Assembly: GCF_901827155.1 (NCBI RefSeq)
Contig: NZ_LR594659.1
Span: 3,162,001 to 3,226,000 of the forward strand
Origin: Variovorax sp. PBL-H6
Lineage (GTDB): Bacteria > Pseudomonadota > Gammaproteobacteria > Burkholderiales > Burkholderiaceae_C
DNA length: 64,000 nt
Direction of reading: 5' to 3'
The notes beneath the pieces are model-generated. The model was not told where the DNA came from. It worked only from the letters and a program-made list of their open reading frames with translations, and did no database searches. This document shows positions 18,265 to 27,333 of the stretch, piece by piece (the stretch's first letter is position 1; every line of letters starts with the position of its first letter). Made by a program: the position numbers and the translations under genes.

Positions 18265-19164
18265 ATGGCCATCCGCTACGACATCAGCCACACCACCCTC
18301 TACCGCTACAAGGAGCCGGTGCGCTTCGGCCTGCACCGCGTGATGTTCAGGCCGCGCGACAGCCACGACCTGCGCGTGCTCGCCACAGACCTGCAGGTCA
18401 GCCCCGAGGCGCATGTGCGCATGATCCAGGACCCGAATTCCAACTCCATCGCGCTGGTGCAGCCGATGGGCGAGGCAACGGAGCTGCGCATCGTGTGCTC
18501 GTTCGCCATCGAGCATGTTGCGGCCCCGCCCGACGTGCTCACGCTGGAGCCGATGGCCGAATACCTGCCCTTCGCCTACTCTGTGCAGGATCGGCTGGAC
18601 CTGGAGCACTACCTGCGGCCGCACCACGACGACCCCGAAGGCACGCTGATCCGCTGGGCCCACCAGTTCCTGCACATCGACAAGCCCAACGGGACGCTCG
18701 AGGTCCTGACCCGCATGAACGCGCACATCGGCCAGAGCCTGCAGTACTCGGCGCGCGACGAAGAAGGCACACAGACACCGCTGGAGACGCTGGCGCTGGG
18801 CAGCGGCAGTTGCCGCGACTATGCGCTGCTGATGATGGAGGCGGCGCGCCGGCTCGGCGTCGCGACACGCTTCGTCTCCGGCTATCTTTACGACGCCGCG
18901 CTCGACGAGGGCGAAGCCGCTCCGGGCGAAATGATCACCGGTGCCGGCGCCACCCACGCCTGGCTGCACGCCTACCTCCCGGGTGCCGGCTGGGTCGCCT
19001 TCGATCCGACCAACAACCTGTTGATGGGGAGCGGGCAATTGATCCGCGTCGGCGTTGCGCGTGACCCTGCCCTTGCCGCGCCCATCAGTGGGAGCTGGTT
19101 CGGCAAAGCCGAAGCCTACGAGGGCCTGGAGGCCACGGTGCAGGTGCGGCGCAGCGCCGGCTGA
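18265..19164 (+). CDS. Transglutaminase-like cysteine protease-fold protein
   Basis: 299 residues, no signal peptide. The N-terminal beta domain (YDISHTTLYRYKEPVRFG) is the bacterial transglutaminase-like N domain. The core shows the triad: Cys in GSGSCRDYALLMMEAARR, His in GATHAWLHAYLPG and Asp in WVAFDPTNN. Such proteins are often found with alpha-E and circularly permuted ATP-grasp genes, which are not here. Substrate unknown. Confidence 0.88.
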   Translation: MAIRYDISHTTLYRYKEPVRFGLHRVMFRPRDSHDLRVLATDLQVSPEAHVRMIQDPNSNSIALVQPMGEATELRIVCSFAIEHVAAPPDVLTLEPMAEYLPFAYSVQDRLDLEHYLRPHHDDPEGTLIRWAHQFLHIDKPNGTLEVLTRMNAHIGQSLQYSARDEEGTQTPLETLALGSGSCRDYALLMMEAARRLGVATRFVSGYLYDAALDEGEAAPGEMITGAGATHAWLHAYLPGAGWVAFDPTNNLLMGSGQLIRVGVARDPALAAPISGSWFGKAEAYEGLEATVQVRRSAG

Positions 19165-19218
19165 GGGAGGCTCGGTTTTTTTGCGACAGCGAGGCCGTGG
19201 CAGGAGGCTGTCATGACA

Positions 19219-19234
19219 CTGTGTTTTTATACAG
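19219..19234 (+). promoter_or_regulatory. LexA (SOS) box
   Basis: CTGTGTTTTTATACAG fits CTGT-N8-ACAG, the LexA operator of beta- and gamma-proteobacteria. The TATACAG part can double as a -10 element. It sits 45 bases before the ATG of a 56-residue ORF and points to control by DNA damage. Confidence 0.65.
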
Positions 19235-19278
19235 ATAAGATGCCCTGCCTTCCCAAGAGAAATCCAAGAGGCATCGGC

Positions 19279-19449
19279 ATGCAAACTCTCCAACCACCCG
19301 CCTCCGCCCCGGCGCGGGGTCGACACCTGTTCCTGATTCCCAGCCCCACGGTCCCCGGCCGTGTGTTGGTGCAGCGCTCGCCTCCGGGCGACCTGCGCCG
19401 GCAGGCAGCGCGCGTGATTGCCATCACGGTGCGGCACTGGTGGCGCTGA
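19279..19449 (+). CDS. Small SOS-box-associated protein, unknown function
   Basis: 56 residues starting MQTLQPPASAPARGRHLFLI, Pro/Arg-rich with a basic C-terminal half (GDLRRQAARVIAITVRHWW). AAGAGG lies 7 bases before ATG 19279. The upstream in-frame ATG at 19213 precedes the LexA box and so cannot be the start of an SOS transcript. No known domain. It could be an SOS-induced division or checkpoint peptide, but nothing in the sequence shows that. It is followed tail to tail by argP. Confidence 0.55.
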   Translation: MQTLQPPASAPARGRHLFLIPSPTVPGRVLVQRSPPGDLRRQAARVIAITVRHWWR

Positions 19450-19465
19450 TCGGGGGCGCGGGGCC

Positions 19466-20365
19466 CTACGGATCCAGCCCCTCGCCCGCCGCCGCGAGCA
19501 CGTCCTGGGTGAGCCGCTCCAACATCGGGATCTTCAACCGCACATGGTGCCAATACAGCGGTACCTCCAAATCCGCGCCGCGCACCAGTTCGACCAGGCT
19601 CCCGTCGCGCAGGTGCGGCGCCACCAGCGGCGCCGGATTCATCCCCCAACCCATGCCCGCCATGCTGGCTGCCACGAAAGCCTCGGTGGACGGGAGCCAA
19701 TGCCGCGGGACCTCGACCGGTTGACCGCAGACGTGCTGCAGCCATCGGGCCTGCAGCTTGTCCTTGCGGCTGAACGCCAGGCTGGGTGCCTGCGCCAGCG
19801 ACTCGGCCTTCACACCGCGGCCAAAGTACTTCTTCTTGAACGCAGGGCTCGCTGTCGCGCGATAACGCATGCGCCCGAGTGGCACGCTGCGGCAGCCCTG
19901 GCCGGGCTTGGGGTTGGAGGTCACGGCGGCGAGCACGGTGCCGGAGCGCAGCCACTCGGCCGTGTGCGTCTCGTCGTCCACACTGAGATCCACCAGCGCC
20001 GGCTCGCGGGCGGTGAAGGCCGCCAAGGCGGGAATGAACCAGGTGGCAAGGCTGTCGGCATTGACGGCCACGCGCAAGGTCATGCGCTGGCCGGGCTCGT
20101 CGAGGGCGCCGAGCGCCGGCATGGCGCTGTGCAGCTCTCGCTCGAGCATGCTGACCTGCTCCACGTGCCGGCACAACCAGGCGCCCGCCTCGGTCGCCAC
20201 GCACGGCGAGCCCCGCACGACCAGGGCCAGGCCCAGCCGATCTTCAAGCTGCTTCACGCGTTGCGACACCGCCGACGGCGTGACGTGCAGCGCGCGTGCC
20301 GCGCGTTCGAAGCTGCCCTCGCGCACCACCTGCGCGACAGCCGAGAGGGAAAGATAGTCAAGCAA
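19466..20365 (-). CDS. argP: LysR regulator ArgP (IciA) family
   Basis: 299 residues. The winged HTH (AARALHVTPSAVSQRVKQLEDRLG) is followed by an ArgP-type effector domain (VAVNADSLATWFIPALA). ArgP senses lysine and arginine and activates the exporter gene argO. The gene is divergent from the LysE-type exporter at 20436 with a 70-base spacer, the standard argP/argO arrangement. Confidence 0.92.
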   Translation of the reverse strand: MLDYLSLSAVAQVVREGSFERAARALHVTPSAVSQRVKQLEDRLGLALVVRGSPCVATEAGAWLCRHVEQVSMLERELHSAMPALGALDEPGQRMTLRVAVNADSLATWFIPALAAFTAREPALVDLSVDDETHTAEWLRSGTVLAAVTSNPKPGQGCRSVPLGRMRYRATASPAFKKKYFGRGVKAESLAQAPSLAFSRKDKLQARWLQHVCGQPVEVPRHWLPSTEAFVAASMAGMGWGMNPAPLVAPHLRDGSLVELVRGADLEVPLYWHHVRLKIPMLERLTQDVLAAAGEGLDP

Positions 20366-20435
20366 TGAAGTATTCCTAACGCAGATGCAGATAAGTTAAC
20401 TGGACTGATTTTGCCGCGGCGCCAATCATCGGCGC

Positions 20436-21080
20436 ATGGTCAGCAGCTTCCTCCCTTCGTTCTCCACCGGCTTCGCTCTCAGCCTGGGACTGATCGTCGC
20501 CATTGGCGCCCAGAACGCCTTCGTGCTGCGCCAGGGCCTGCGGCGCGAGCATGTCCTGCCAGTGGTCCTGTTCTGCGCGTTGGCCGACGCGCTCCTGGTG
20601 GCGCTCGGTGTGGTCGGCATGGGCCGGGTGCTCCACCGCCTGCCGGCGCTCGCCCCCGTCTTGACTGCCGGCGGGGCCTTCTTCCTCTTCGCCTATGCAG
20701 GCTTGGCCTGGCGGCGTGCGCTGAACCCGGGCGCACTGCGCGCGGCGGGTGCCCACGGGGCCGCCAGCCCGCTCTCGCGCGTGATGGCGCAGACCGCCGC
20801 CTTCACCCTGCTGAATCCGCATGTGTACGTCGACACGGTTCTGTTGGTCGGCGCAGTCGGCGCGCAGCAGGCAGGCGCCGGCAAGGCCGCGTTCGTGGCA
20901 GGCAGCGCCCTTGCCAGCGCCGGTTGGTTCGCGGCGCTGGGCACCGGCGCGCGCCTGTTGGCGCCGATGTTCGCCCGTCCTGCCGCATGGCGCTGGCTGG
21001 ATGCCGTGATGGGGTCGGTGATGCTGCTGCTCGGCGCACTGCTGGCCAGCCGCGCGCTGTCAGCGCTGCTGCCGAGCTGA
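20436..21080 (+). CDS. argO: LysE/ArgO-family amino acid exporter
   Basis: 214 residues, about six membrane helices. GLIVAIGAQNAFVLRQGLRR at the N-terminus and LLNPHVYVDTVLLVG in the middle are LysE/ArgO family marks. It exports arginine and/or lysine and is probably activated by the divergent ArgP. The following 176 bases carry no gene. Confidence 0.93.
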   Translation: MVSSFLPSFSTGFALSLGLIVAIGAQNAFVLRQGLRREHVLPVVLFCALADALLVALGVVGMGRVLHRLPALAPVLTAGGAFFLFAYAGLAWRRALNPGALRAAGAHGAASPLSRVMAQTAAFTLLNPHVYVDTVLLVGAVGAQQAGAGKAAFVAGSALASAGWFAALGTGARLLAPMFARPAAWRWLDAVMGSVMLLLGALLASRALSALLPS

Positions 21081-21256
21081 GGCGGTGCGCGCCGCGCCAG
21101 GCCTGCCTTGGGCTCGGCCGCACTGCCTTTGGCAGTCCCCAACATGCAGGAGGTCTAAGGCCAATGGCAGATGTGCCGCCGCGACCCGCGTTGTCTGATG
21201 TCACGACGGCGCAGCAAAACCGAGGCCCACTCCATCCATTCCTTCGAGGTGACACC

Positions 21257-21871
21257 ATGTACCAAGGCGAACGCTTCAACGGCTACAGCCATCTGCTCGG
21301 GCTGATGCTGGCCACGGCGGCCTCGGCCATGCTGGTCACGAGGACAGTGCCCGGTGACGACCCGGCCAGGACCGCCAGCGCGCTCGTGTTCGGGCTCTCG
21401 ATGGTGGCGCTGTATGGGGCCTCCACTCTCTTCCACAGCACGCGCGGCCGCATGAAGCTGTTCTGGCAGCGGGCGGACCATTGCGCGATCTACCTGCTGA
21501 TCGCCGGCAGCTATACCCCCTTCGCACTCGTCACCCTGCAAGGCGCCTCGGGCTGGGCGCTGCTGGCTGCGGCCTGGAGCGCCGCGCTCTTCGGCATCGC
21601 GCGCGAACTGCGGCGGGGCAAGCCGCCGGCGCCTTCGCTGGCGCTGTACCTGGGCATGGGGTGGCTGGGCGTGCTGGCGGCCGTGCCGCTGGTGGAGCGG
21701 CTGGACGGCGCCGGCCTGGCCTGGCTGCTGGCAGGGGCCCTCTGGTACTCGGCCGGGACCCTCTTCTATCGCAACCCACTGGGCTGGCGCCACGCGCACG
21801 GCACCTGGCACCTCTTCGTGCTCGCCGGAACGGCGAGCCACTATGTGACAGTGGCGCACTTCGTGTTGTAG
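21257..21871 (+). CDS. Hemolysin III family (PAQR-like) membrane protein
   Basis: 204 residues, seven membrane helices. GASTLFHST, DHCAIYLLIAGSYTP and HLFVLAGTASHY carry the conserved Ser, His and Asp of the hemolysin III/PAQR hydrolase-like fold. Despite the name most members are not toxins. ATG 21257 has GAGGTGAC upstream and removes a long unconserved extension. Confidence 0.9.
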   Translation: MYQGERFNGYSHLLGLMLATAASAMLVTRTVPGDDPARTASALVFGLSMVALYGASTLFHSTRGRMKLFWQRADHCAIYLLIAGSYTPFALVTLQGASGWALLAAAWSAALFGIARELRRGKPPAPSLALYLGMGWLGVLAAVPLVERLDGAGLAWLLAGALWYSAGTLFYRNPLGWRHAHGTWHLFVLAGTASHYVTVAHFVL

Positions 21872-21878
21872 TCGGGGT

Positions 21879-22601
21879 GTGCGCGCGTTTTCACGAAATG
21901 GCCTGCTCCTCGCCTTTCTGACGGCACTGGCGGCGCTGCTGGCGGCGCTTCACTTCGGCGCGCTCGAGATCCCCGATCGCTTCGACCCCCGGGCGGCACT
22001 GGACGTGGCCTCGGAGCCGAACCTGCTCACCGGCCTCAAGCTGCGCCGTGCAAGAGCGGATCCCGCGCGCTGCTTCGCCGCCCTCGAGCAGTCCGGATTG
22101 CAGTACGAACCGGTAGCCGACCGCAGCACCGGCCAAGGCTGTGGCCTGACGAACGCCCTGCGCCTGCGCGGCGGACGCAGCGTCGCGCTGTCCTCACCAG
22201 CGCTGTTGAGCTGTCGCGCCGCACTGTCCTTTGCGATGTGGGAGCGGCACGCTCTCCAGCCGGCCGCGTCGCAGCGGCTGGGCGGTCCTATTGCGACCGT
22301 GGAGCACCTCGGCAGCTACGCCTGCCGCAACATCAATACCGGCGAAGGCAGCACGCGCGACGGCCGGCGCAGCCGCCATGCCACTGCGGACGCCATCGAT
22401 GTCGCGGGTTACGTGCGCGAGGACCGGACACGCATCACCGTGCTTCGCGACTGGGGTGGCGACGATGCGGAAGCGCTGTTCCTGCGCGACGCCCACGCCG
22501 GCGCCTGCCGCTTCTTCGAGGGCGTGCTGGGCCCCGACTACAACGAGTTGCACGCGGACCATTTCCATCTCGAAGTGGGCGGCTGGGGCTTCTGCCGCTG
22601 A
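21879..22601 (+). CDS. Extensin-like C-terminal domain protein
   Basis: 240 residues from GTG 21879, seven bases after the hemolysin III stop. An N-terminal hydrophobic anchor (LLLAFLTALAALLAALHFG) is followed by a domain with RHATADAIDVAGY and ELHADHFHLEVGGWGFC. The His/Asp residues and paired Cys fit the extensin-like C family, related to zinc D-Ala-D-Ala peptidases. A role at the cell wall is likely. Confidence 0.85.
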   Translation: MRAFSRNGLLLAFLTALAALLAALHFGALEIPDRFDPRAALDVASEPNLLTGLKLRRARADPARCFAALEQSGLQYEPVADRSTGQGCGLTNALRLRGGRSVALSSPALLSCRAALSFAMWERHALQPAASQRLGGPIATVEHLGSYACRNINTGEGSTRDGRRSRHATADAIDVAGYVREDRTRITVLRDWGGDDAEALFLRDAHAGACRFFEGVLGPDYNELHADHFHLEVGGWGFCR

Positions 22602-22637
22602 GCGCTTGGCTACCATGTGCGGCCGCAAGAGACCCGC

Positions 22638-24245
22638 ATGAAATCGCAGAACTTCGCCTTCCACCATCCCATCGCCTTCTGGCTCGGCTGCATCGCCATC
22701 ATCGGCGGCGTGCTGGCCCATGTGCCAATGTTCATGATGGGCCGCCACACCGGCTACCAGATGGTTGGCATGGAGATGGACTCCACCATGCTCGCGGGCA
22801 TGGCCATGATCCCGCTGGGCGTACTGCTGGCCATGTACGGCCTGATGCCGCGCATCGCCCAGATGAAGAAGAGCCTGCATGCCGACCGCCACCTGCAGTT
22901 CCACGTGGCCGATGGCGTGCCGCTGAACGGCGCGCACTGGAAGCTGGTGACCGTGCTGGTGATCGCCCTGGCGGTCGACGTGCTCAAGCCCGCCACCCTC
23001 GGCTTCGTGATGCCCGGCATGACGAAGGAATACGAGATCAGCAAGCAGACCGCCGGCATCCTCGCGCTGGTGGCGCTCACCGGGACGACCGTGGGCTCCG
23101 TGCTGTGGGGCCGCCTGGCCGACGTGTTCGGCCGTCGCGCGGCGATCCTGTTGTCGGCGCTGATGTTCATCGGCACCGCGATCTGCGGCGCCATGCCGGC
23201 CTTCGGCTGGAACCTCGCGATGTGTTTCCTGATGGGCGCCTCGGCCGGCGGCCTGCTGCCCATCACCTTCACGCTGATGGCGGAAACCGTGCCGGCCGCG
23301 CACCGCGGGTGGCTGCTGGTGGCGCTGGGTGGCGTCGGCACCTCGGCCGGCTACCTGCTGGCGGCCGGATCGGCGGCGCTGCTGGTGCCGGAGTTCAGCT
23401 GGCGTGCCCTGTGGCTGCTGGGCCTCCCAACCGGCCTCCTGATCGTCTTCCTTGGCCGCTACATCCCCGAGTCGCCGCGCTTCCTCGCCAGCGTGGGGCT
23501 CGACGACCAGGCGCGGGCCGTGCTCGCGCGCTTCGCCGGCAAGAAGGCGACGGACCATGGGCCGATCGGCGCCGCTGCCGTGGTGGCTGAGGAGGAGGCG
23601 CCGGCCGGGGGCATCCGGCAACTGCTGCGCGGCAGCCACGCGCGCATTACCTGGGGCCTGATGGTCTGTGGCGTGGCGTGGGGCCTTGTCAACTTCGGGT
23701 TCCTGCTGTGGCTGCCTACCAACCTCGGCAGCATGGGGATGGACGCCGCCGCTGCCAGCACGCTGCTGGCCCGATCGGCGCTACTGGCGCTGCCGGGCAT
23801 TGCGATCGTGATCTGGCTCTACCACCGCTGGAGCAGCATCAAGGCGCTGGTACTGTTCATTGCGCTGACCGCGGCGACGCTGCTGCTGTTCTTCGGCCTC
23901 GGGGTGGCGCGGGTGCAATCGAACCTCGCGATGGTGCTGACCACTGCCCTGCTGCTGGTGAGCTCGAGCGGGGTGATCGCAATGCTCATTCCCTACGCCG
24001 CGGAGATCTATCCCGTCCACCTGCGCGGCACCGGCTCGGGCGTCGTGGCAGCCGGGTCCAAGTTCGGCGGCATCCTCGGCGCGGGCTTCGGCGTGGTGGG
24101 CGTGTTCGGCCATTTCGCCGCCTCGGCCCTGCTGATCGCACTTCCGATGGCCGTGGCCGCGCTGATGCTGGTGCGCAGCGGGATCGAGACGCGTGGGCGC
24201 GGCCTCGAGGATATTCAGCAGGCGCTGCGCGGGACCTCTTCCTAG
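22638..24245 (+). CDS. MFS transporter of the sugar/aromatic acid type
   Basis: 535 residues, twelve membrane helices plus an N-terminal extension with two further hydrophobic segments. The loop motif GRLADVFGRRAAILLSA lies between helices 2 and 3, and PESPRFL precedes the central loop. The substrate cannot be told; relatives carry sugars, aromatic acids or niacin. ATG 22638 with AAGAG upstream is preferred to GTG 22617. Confidence 0.85.
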   Translation: MKSQNFAFHHPIAFWLGCIAIIGGVLAHVPMFMMGRHTGYQMVGMEMDSTMLAGMAMIPLGVLLAMYGLMPRIAQMKKSLHADRHLQFHVADGVPLNGAHWKLVTVLVIALAVDVLKPATLGFVMPGMTKEYEISKQTAGILALVALTGTTVGSVLWGRLADVFGRRAAILLSALMFIGTAICGAMPAFGWNLAMCFLMGASAGGLLPITFTLMAETVPAAHRGWLLVALGGVGTSAGYLLAAGSAALLVPEFSWRALWLLGLPTGLLIVFLGRYIPESPRFLASVGLDDQARAVLARFAGKKATDHGPIGAAAVVAEEEAPAGGIRQLLRGSHARITWGLMVCGVAWGLVNFGFLLWLPTNLGSMGMDAAAASTLLARSALLALPGIAIVIWLYHRWSSIKALVLFIALTAATLLLFFGLGVARVQSNLAMVLTTALLLVSSSGVIAMLIPYAAEIYPVHLRGTGSGVVAAGSKFGGILGAGFGVVGVFGHFAASALLIALPMAVAALMLVRSGIETRGRGLEDIQQALRGTSS

Positions 24246-24300
24246 GCTGCCCGCTCGGCACCGAAGACCGGATGCCGCGTTGGGCCAAGCGGCGGTCCGC

Positions 24301-24372
24301 CTTATCCGGAATAAGCATTCCCATCGGCCTGCAAGCCGCATGCAGACTGGCGAATAAGCTTATCCGCATAAG
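24301..24372. promoter_or_regulatory. Cluster of CTTAT/ATAAG elements before cysI
   Basis: The stretch holds CTTAT-N5-ATAAG (24301-24315), the perfect palindrome ATAAGCTTAT (24354-24363) and CTTAT-N4-ATAAG (24359-24372). It overlaps a 12-mer shared with the sulfate transport operon. It lies about 105-175 bases upstream of the cysI ATG, where CysB-type activators bind. The link to CysB is inference. Confidence 0.45.
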
Positions 24373-24475
24373 ACGCGAACCAAAAAATAGTTTGGTTCTA
24401 TAAGAAGCACTTTTAAAGTCCGGGCTCGCGTTGACGGGCCGTGGACGCACGCCTTCCAGCAGCAAAGAAAACACG

Positions 24476-26254
24476 ATGTACCAATACACAGATTTCGATC
24501 GCCAGTTCGTGCACCAGCGCGCGGCGCAATACCGTGACCAGCTCGAGCGCTGGCAAGCCGGCAAGCTCGCCGAAGAACAGTTCCGGCCGCTGCGCCTGCA
24601 GAACGGCTGGTATGTGCAGCGCTATGCGCCGATGCTGCGCGTGGCCGTTCCCTATGGCGAACTCTCCAGCGCCCGCCTACGCGTGCTGGCGAAGATCGCT
24701 CGCGAATACGACGCGCCCGAGGCCGAGGTGTACAAGCACGCGAACGAGGTGCAAGGCAAGCTGGGCAGCGTCCGGTTGCCGACGCACTACGCGCACTTCA
24801 CCACGCGCACCAACGTGCAGTACAACTGGATCCCGCTGTCCAGGTCGGCCGACGTGATGGACCTGCTGGCGTCCGTCGACATGCACGGCATCCAGACCAG
24901 CGGCAACTGCATCCGCAACATCACCAGCGACGAGCTGGCCGGCATTGCCGTCGACGAAATAGCAGACCCACGTCCTTTCGCCGAGATCATGCGCCAGTGG
25001 AGCACGCTGCATCCGGAGTTCGCCTTCCTGCCGCGCAAGTTCAAGATCGCCATCACCGGCGCCGTGGAAGACCGCGTTGCCACCGGCTGGTATGACGTCG
25101 GCCTGCAGCTCTACAAGAACGACGAGGGCGAACTCGGGTTCCGAGTCAAGGTCGGAGGCGGCATGGGGCGCACGCCCATCATCGGCACCGTGGTCCGCGA
25201 GTTCCTCCCATGGCACCAGCTGATGAACTACCTGGAAGCCGTGATCCGGGTCTACAACCGCTACGGCCGGCGCGACAACGCCTGGAAGGCCCGCATCAAG
25301 ATCCTGGTCAAGGCCGAGGGCCAGCGCTACATCGACGACGTCGAGGCCGAATACAGGCAGGTCATCGAGCACGACGGCGCGCCGCACACCATCACGCAAG
25401 CCGAGCTCGACCGTGTGACCGCGAATTTCGTGATGCCGCAAATGGCCACGCGCGTGTTCCGCAGCGCCGAGGAAACCGATGCCGAGCTGCGCGCGCAAGC
25501 CGACGAGGACGTGCAGTTCGCACGCTGGCTGCAGCGCAACGTGGCCCCGCACAAGAACCCGGCATTGCGTGCCGTCACACTGTCCTTCAAGCGTTTGGGC
25601 CAGGCGCCCGGCGACGCTTCGGCCAGCCAGCTCGAGGCGGCCGCGCAGCTTGCCGATCGCTTCAGCGCAGGTGAGGCCCGCGTCACGCACGAGCAGAACC
25701 TGCTGCTGCCCTGGGTCCACGCCGAAGACCTGCACGCGCTTTGGCTCGCCGCTCGCGAAGCCGGCTTCGCGAGCCCCAACATCCACCTGCTGACCGACAT
25801 GATCTCGTGCCCGGGTGGCGACTTCTGTTCGCTGGCCAACGCGCGCTCGATCCCGATTGCCGCCGCCATCACCGAGCGCTACCAGGACCTCGACGAGCTC
25901 GATGACCTGGGTGAGATCGACCTGCACATCAGCGGCTGCATCAACTCCTGCGGCCATCATCACAGCGGCCACATTGGCATCCTCGGCGTCGACAAGGACG
26001 GCAAGGAGTGGTACCAGGTCACGCTCGGCGGCTCCGACGGTGCCGCGCGCAATGGCCCGGCGCTGCCCGGAAAGGTGGTCGGCCCATCGTTCTCGGCGGC
26101 GGAGGTGCCCGATGTCATCGAGGCTGTGCTCAACACCTACCGCGACCATCGCAATGCCGGCGAGAGCTTCATCGACGCGCTGCGCCGCGTCGGCATGGAC
26201 CCGTTCAAGGCCGCTGCCAATGGCGCGCGTTTCAAGGTCGAGGAGGCCGCATGA
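24476..26254 (+). CDS. cysI: Sulfite reductase hemoprotein subunit CysI
   Basis: 592 residues. Siroheme/4Fe-4S ligands are visible in CPGGDFCSLANARS and SGCINSCGHHHSG near residues 440-500. Two ferredoxin-like half-domains precede them (RTNVQYNWIPLS, HEQNLLLPWV). It reduces sulfite to sulfide with six electrons. No flavoprotein CysJ is here; in this group the electrons are thought to come from ferredoxin, and fdxA and a ferredoxin reductase lie just downstream. First gene of the plus-strand sulfate operon. Confidence 0.95.
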   Translation: MYQYTDFDRQFVHQRAAQYRDQLERWQAGKLAEEQFRPLRLQNGWYVQRYAPMLRVAVPYGELSSARLRVLAKIAREYDAPEAEVYKHANEVQGKLGSVRLPTHYAHFTTRTNVQYNWIPLSRSADVMDLLASVDMHGIQTSGNCIRNITSDELAGIAVDEIADPRPFAEIMRQWSTLHPEFAFLPRKFKIAITGAVEDRVATGWYDVGLQLYKNDEGELGFRVKVGGGMGRTPIIGTVVREFLPWHQLMNYLEAVIRVYNRYGRRDNAWKARIKILVKAEGQRYIDDVEAEYRQVIEHDGAPHTITQAELDRVTANFVMPQMATRVFRSAEETDAELRAQADEDVQFARWLQRNVAPHKNPALRAVTLSFKRLGQAPGDASASQLEAAAQLADRFSAGEARVTHEQNLLLPWVHAEDLHALWLAAREAGFASPNIHLLTDMISCPGGDFCSLANARSIPIAAAITERYQDLDELDDLGEIDLHISGCINSCGHHHSGHIGILGVDKDGKEWYQVTLGGSDGAARNGPALPGKVVGPSFSAAEVPDVIEAVLNTYRDHRNAGESFIDALRRVGMDPFKAAANGARFKVEEAA

Positions 26255-26673
26255 ATAGAACGCTCCAACTGATCGCCGCGGAAGACCATGTGGACGACGG
26301 CGACCCGAGCGTGCTGCAGCTGCCCAACGATGCCGATCCGCTCGCGATCGAAATCTGCCTGAGCGATGTCGAGCGCATCGACCTGAACTTTCCGAAATTC
26401 ACCGACGGCCGCGCTTTCAGCCAGGCCTACCTGCTGCGGCGGCGCCTCGGCTTCAAGGGCGACATCCGCGCCACCGGCGACGTGCTGATCGACCAGCTGG
26501 TGCAGATGCAGCGCAGCGGGTTTTCGAGCGCCGTGCTCAAGGAGGGCGTGGACGCCGGTGACGCACAACGCCAGTTCGATCGCTTCGGCGACTTCTACCA
26601 GGGCGATGCGGTGCAGCCCACGCCGCACTTCGTCGCGGCGGGGTCAGAGGCCGCATCACAACCCACGACATGA
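26251..26673 (+). CDS. DUF934 family protein of the sulfate operon
   Basis: 140 residues, overlapping cysI by four bases (ATGA). It contains LNFPKFTDGRAFSQAYLLRRRLGFKGDIRATGDVLIDQL, a DUF934 hallmark region. DUF934 proteins nearly always follow cysI in beta-proteobacteria; the molecular role is not established, though a part in sulfite reductase function is suspected. It overlaps cysH by four bases. Confidence 0.92.
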   Translation: MNRTLQLIAAEDHVDDGDPSVLQLPNDADPLAIEICLSDVERIDLNFPKFTDGRAFSQAYLLRRRLGFKGDIRATGDVLIDQLVQMQRSGFSSAVLKEGVDAGDAQRQFDRFGDFYQGDAVQPTPHFVAAGSEAASQPTT

Positions 26674-27290
26674 ACATCGACCTTCCACGCATCAACGCCG
26701 AACTCGGCCACAACGCGGAGGGCCTGGTGGACTGGGCGATCAGCTTGGGCCAGCCTGCGATCGTTACCACGAACTTTCGTCCGTTCGAGGCGGTGATCCT
26801 GCACATGGTGACGCGCGCGAAGGCGGATGTTCCCGTGGTCTGGATGGATAACGGCTACAACACCGAGGCCACCTACCGGTATGCCGACGAGGTGACGAAG
26901 CTGCTGGGTCTGGACCTGCGCATCTATCTGCCGCGACGCTCGCGTGCGCATCGCGAAGCAGTCGAAGGCCCGACGCCAGCGCTCGACGATCCGCGCCATG
27001 CCGCTTTCACCGAGGAAGTAAAACTGGAGCCCTTTGCCCGTGCGCTGCGCGAGACGGCACCGAAGGTCTGGTTCACGGCGCTTCGGGCCACCGACACAGC
27101 CGTGCGCGCGCAAATGGACGCCGTCAGCGTCAATCCGGATGGCCTGATCAAGGTTGCTCCGCTGCTGCACTGGTCGTCCAAGGATCTGCATGCCTACTGC
27201 GAGGCGCATGGCCTGCCCAACAACTTCGACTACGTGGACCCGACCAAGGGCGAAGAAAACCGCGAGTGCGGATTGCATCTCGCACATTGA
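26670..27290 (+). CDS. cysH: Phosphoadenylyl-sulfate reductase family CysH, without Fe-S cysteines
   Basis: 206 residues, shorter than the usual 235-265. The PAPS reductase fold is seen in AIVTTNFRPFEAVILHMV and VWMDNGYNTEATYRYAD, and the catalytic Cys in ENRECGLHLAH at the C-terminus. The CC...C-C pairs that hold the 4Fe-4S cluster of APS reductases are absent: only two Cys occur in the protein. This suggests a PAPS-type enzyme, yet no APS kinase (cysC) is in the operon and CysN has no kinase domain. Substrate is therefore uncertain. Confidence 0.88.
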   Translation: MNIDLPRINAELGHNAEGLVDWAISLGQPAIVTTNFRPFEAVILHMVTRAKADVPVVWMDNGYNTEATYRYADEVTKLLGLDLRIYLPRRSRAHREAVEGPTPALDDPRHAAFTEEVKLEPFARALRETAPKVWFTALRATDTAVRAQMDAVSVNPDGLIKVAPLLHWSSKDLHAYCEAHGLPNNFDYVDPTKGEENRECGLHLAH

Positions 27291-27333
27291 GCGCCAAGGT
27301 CTGACCGATTTCCCGCACCGAGCACGCTATCTG

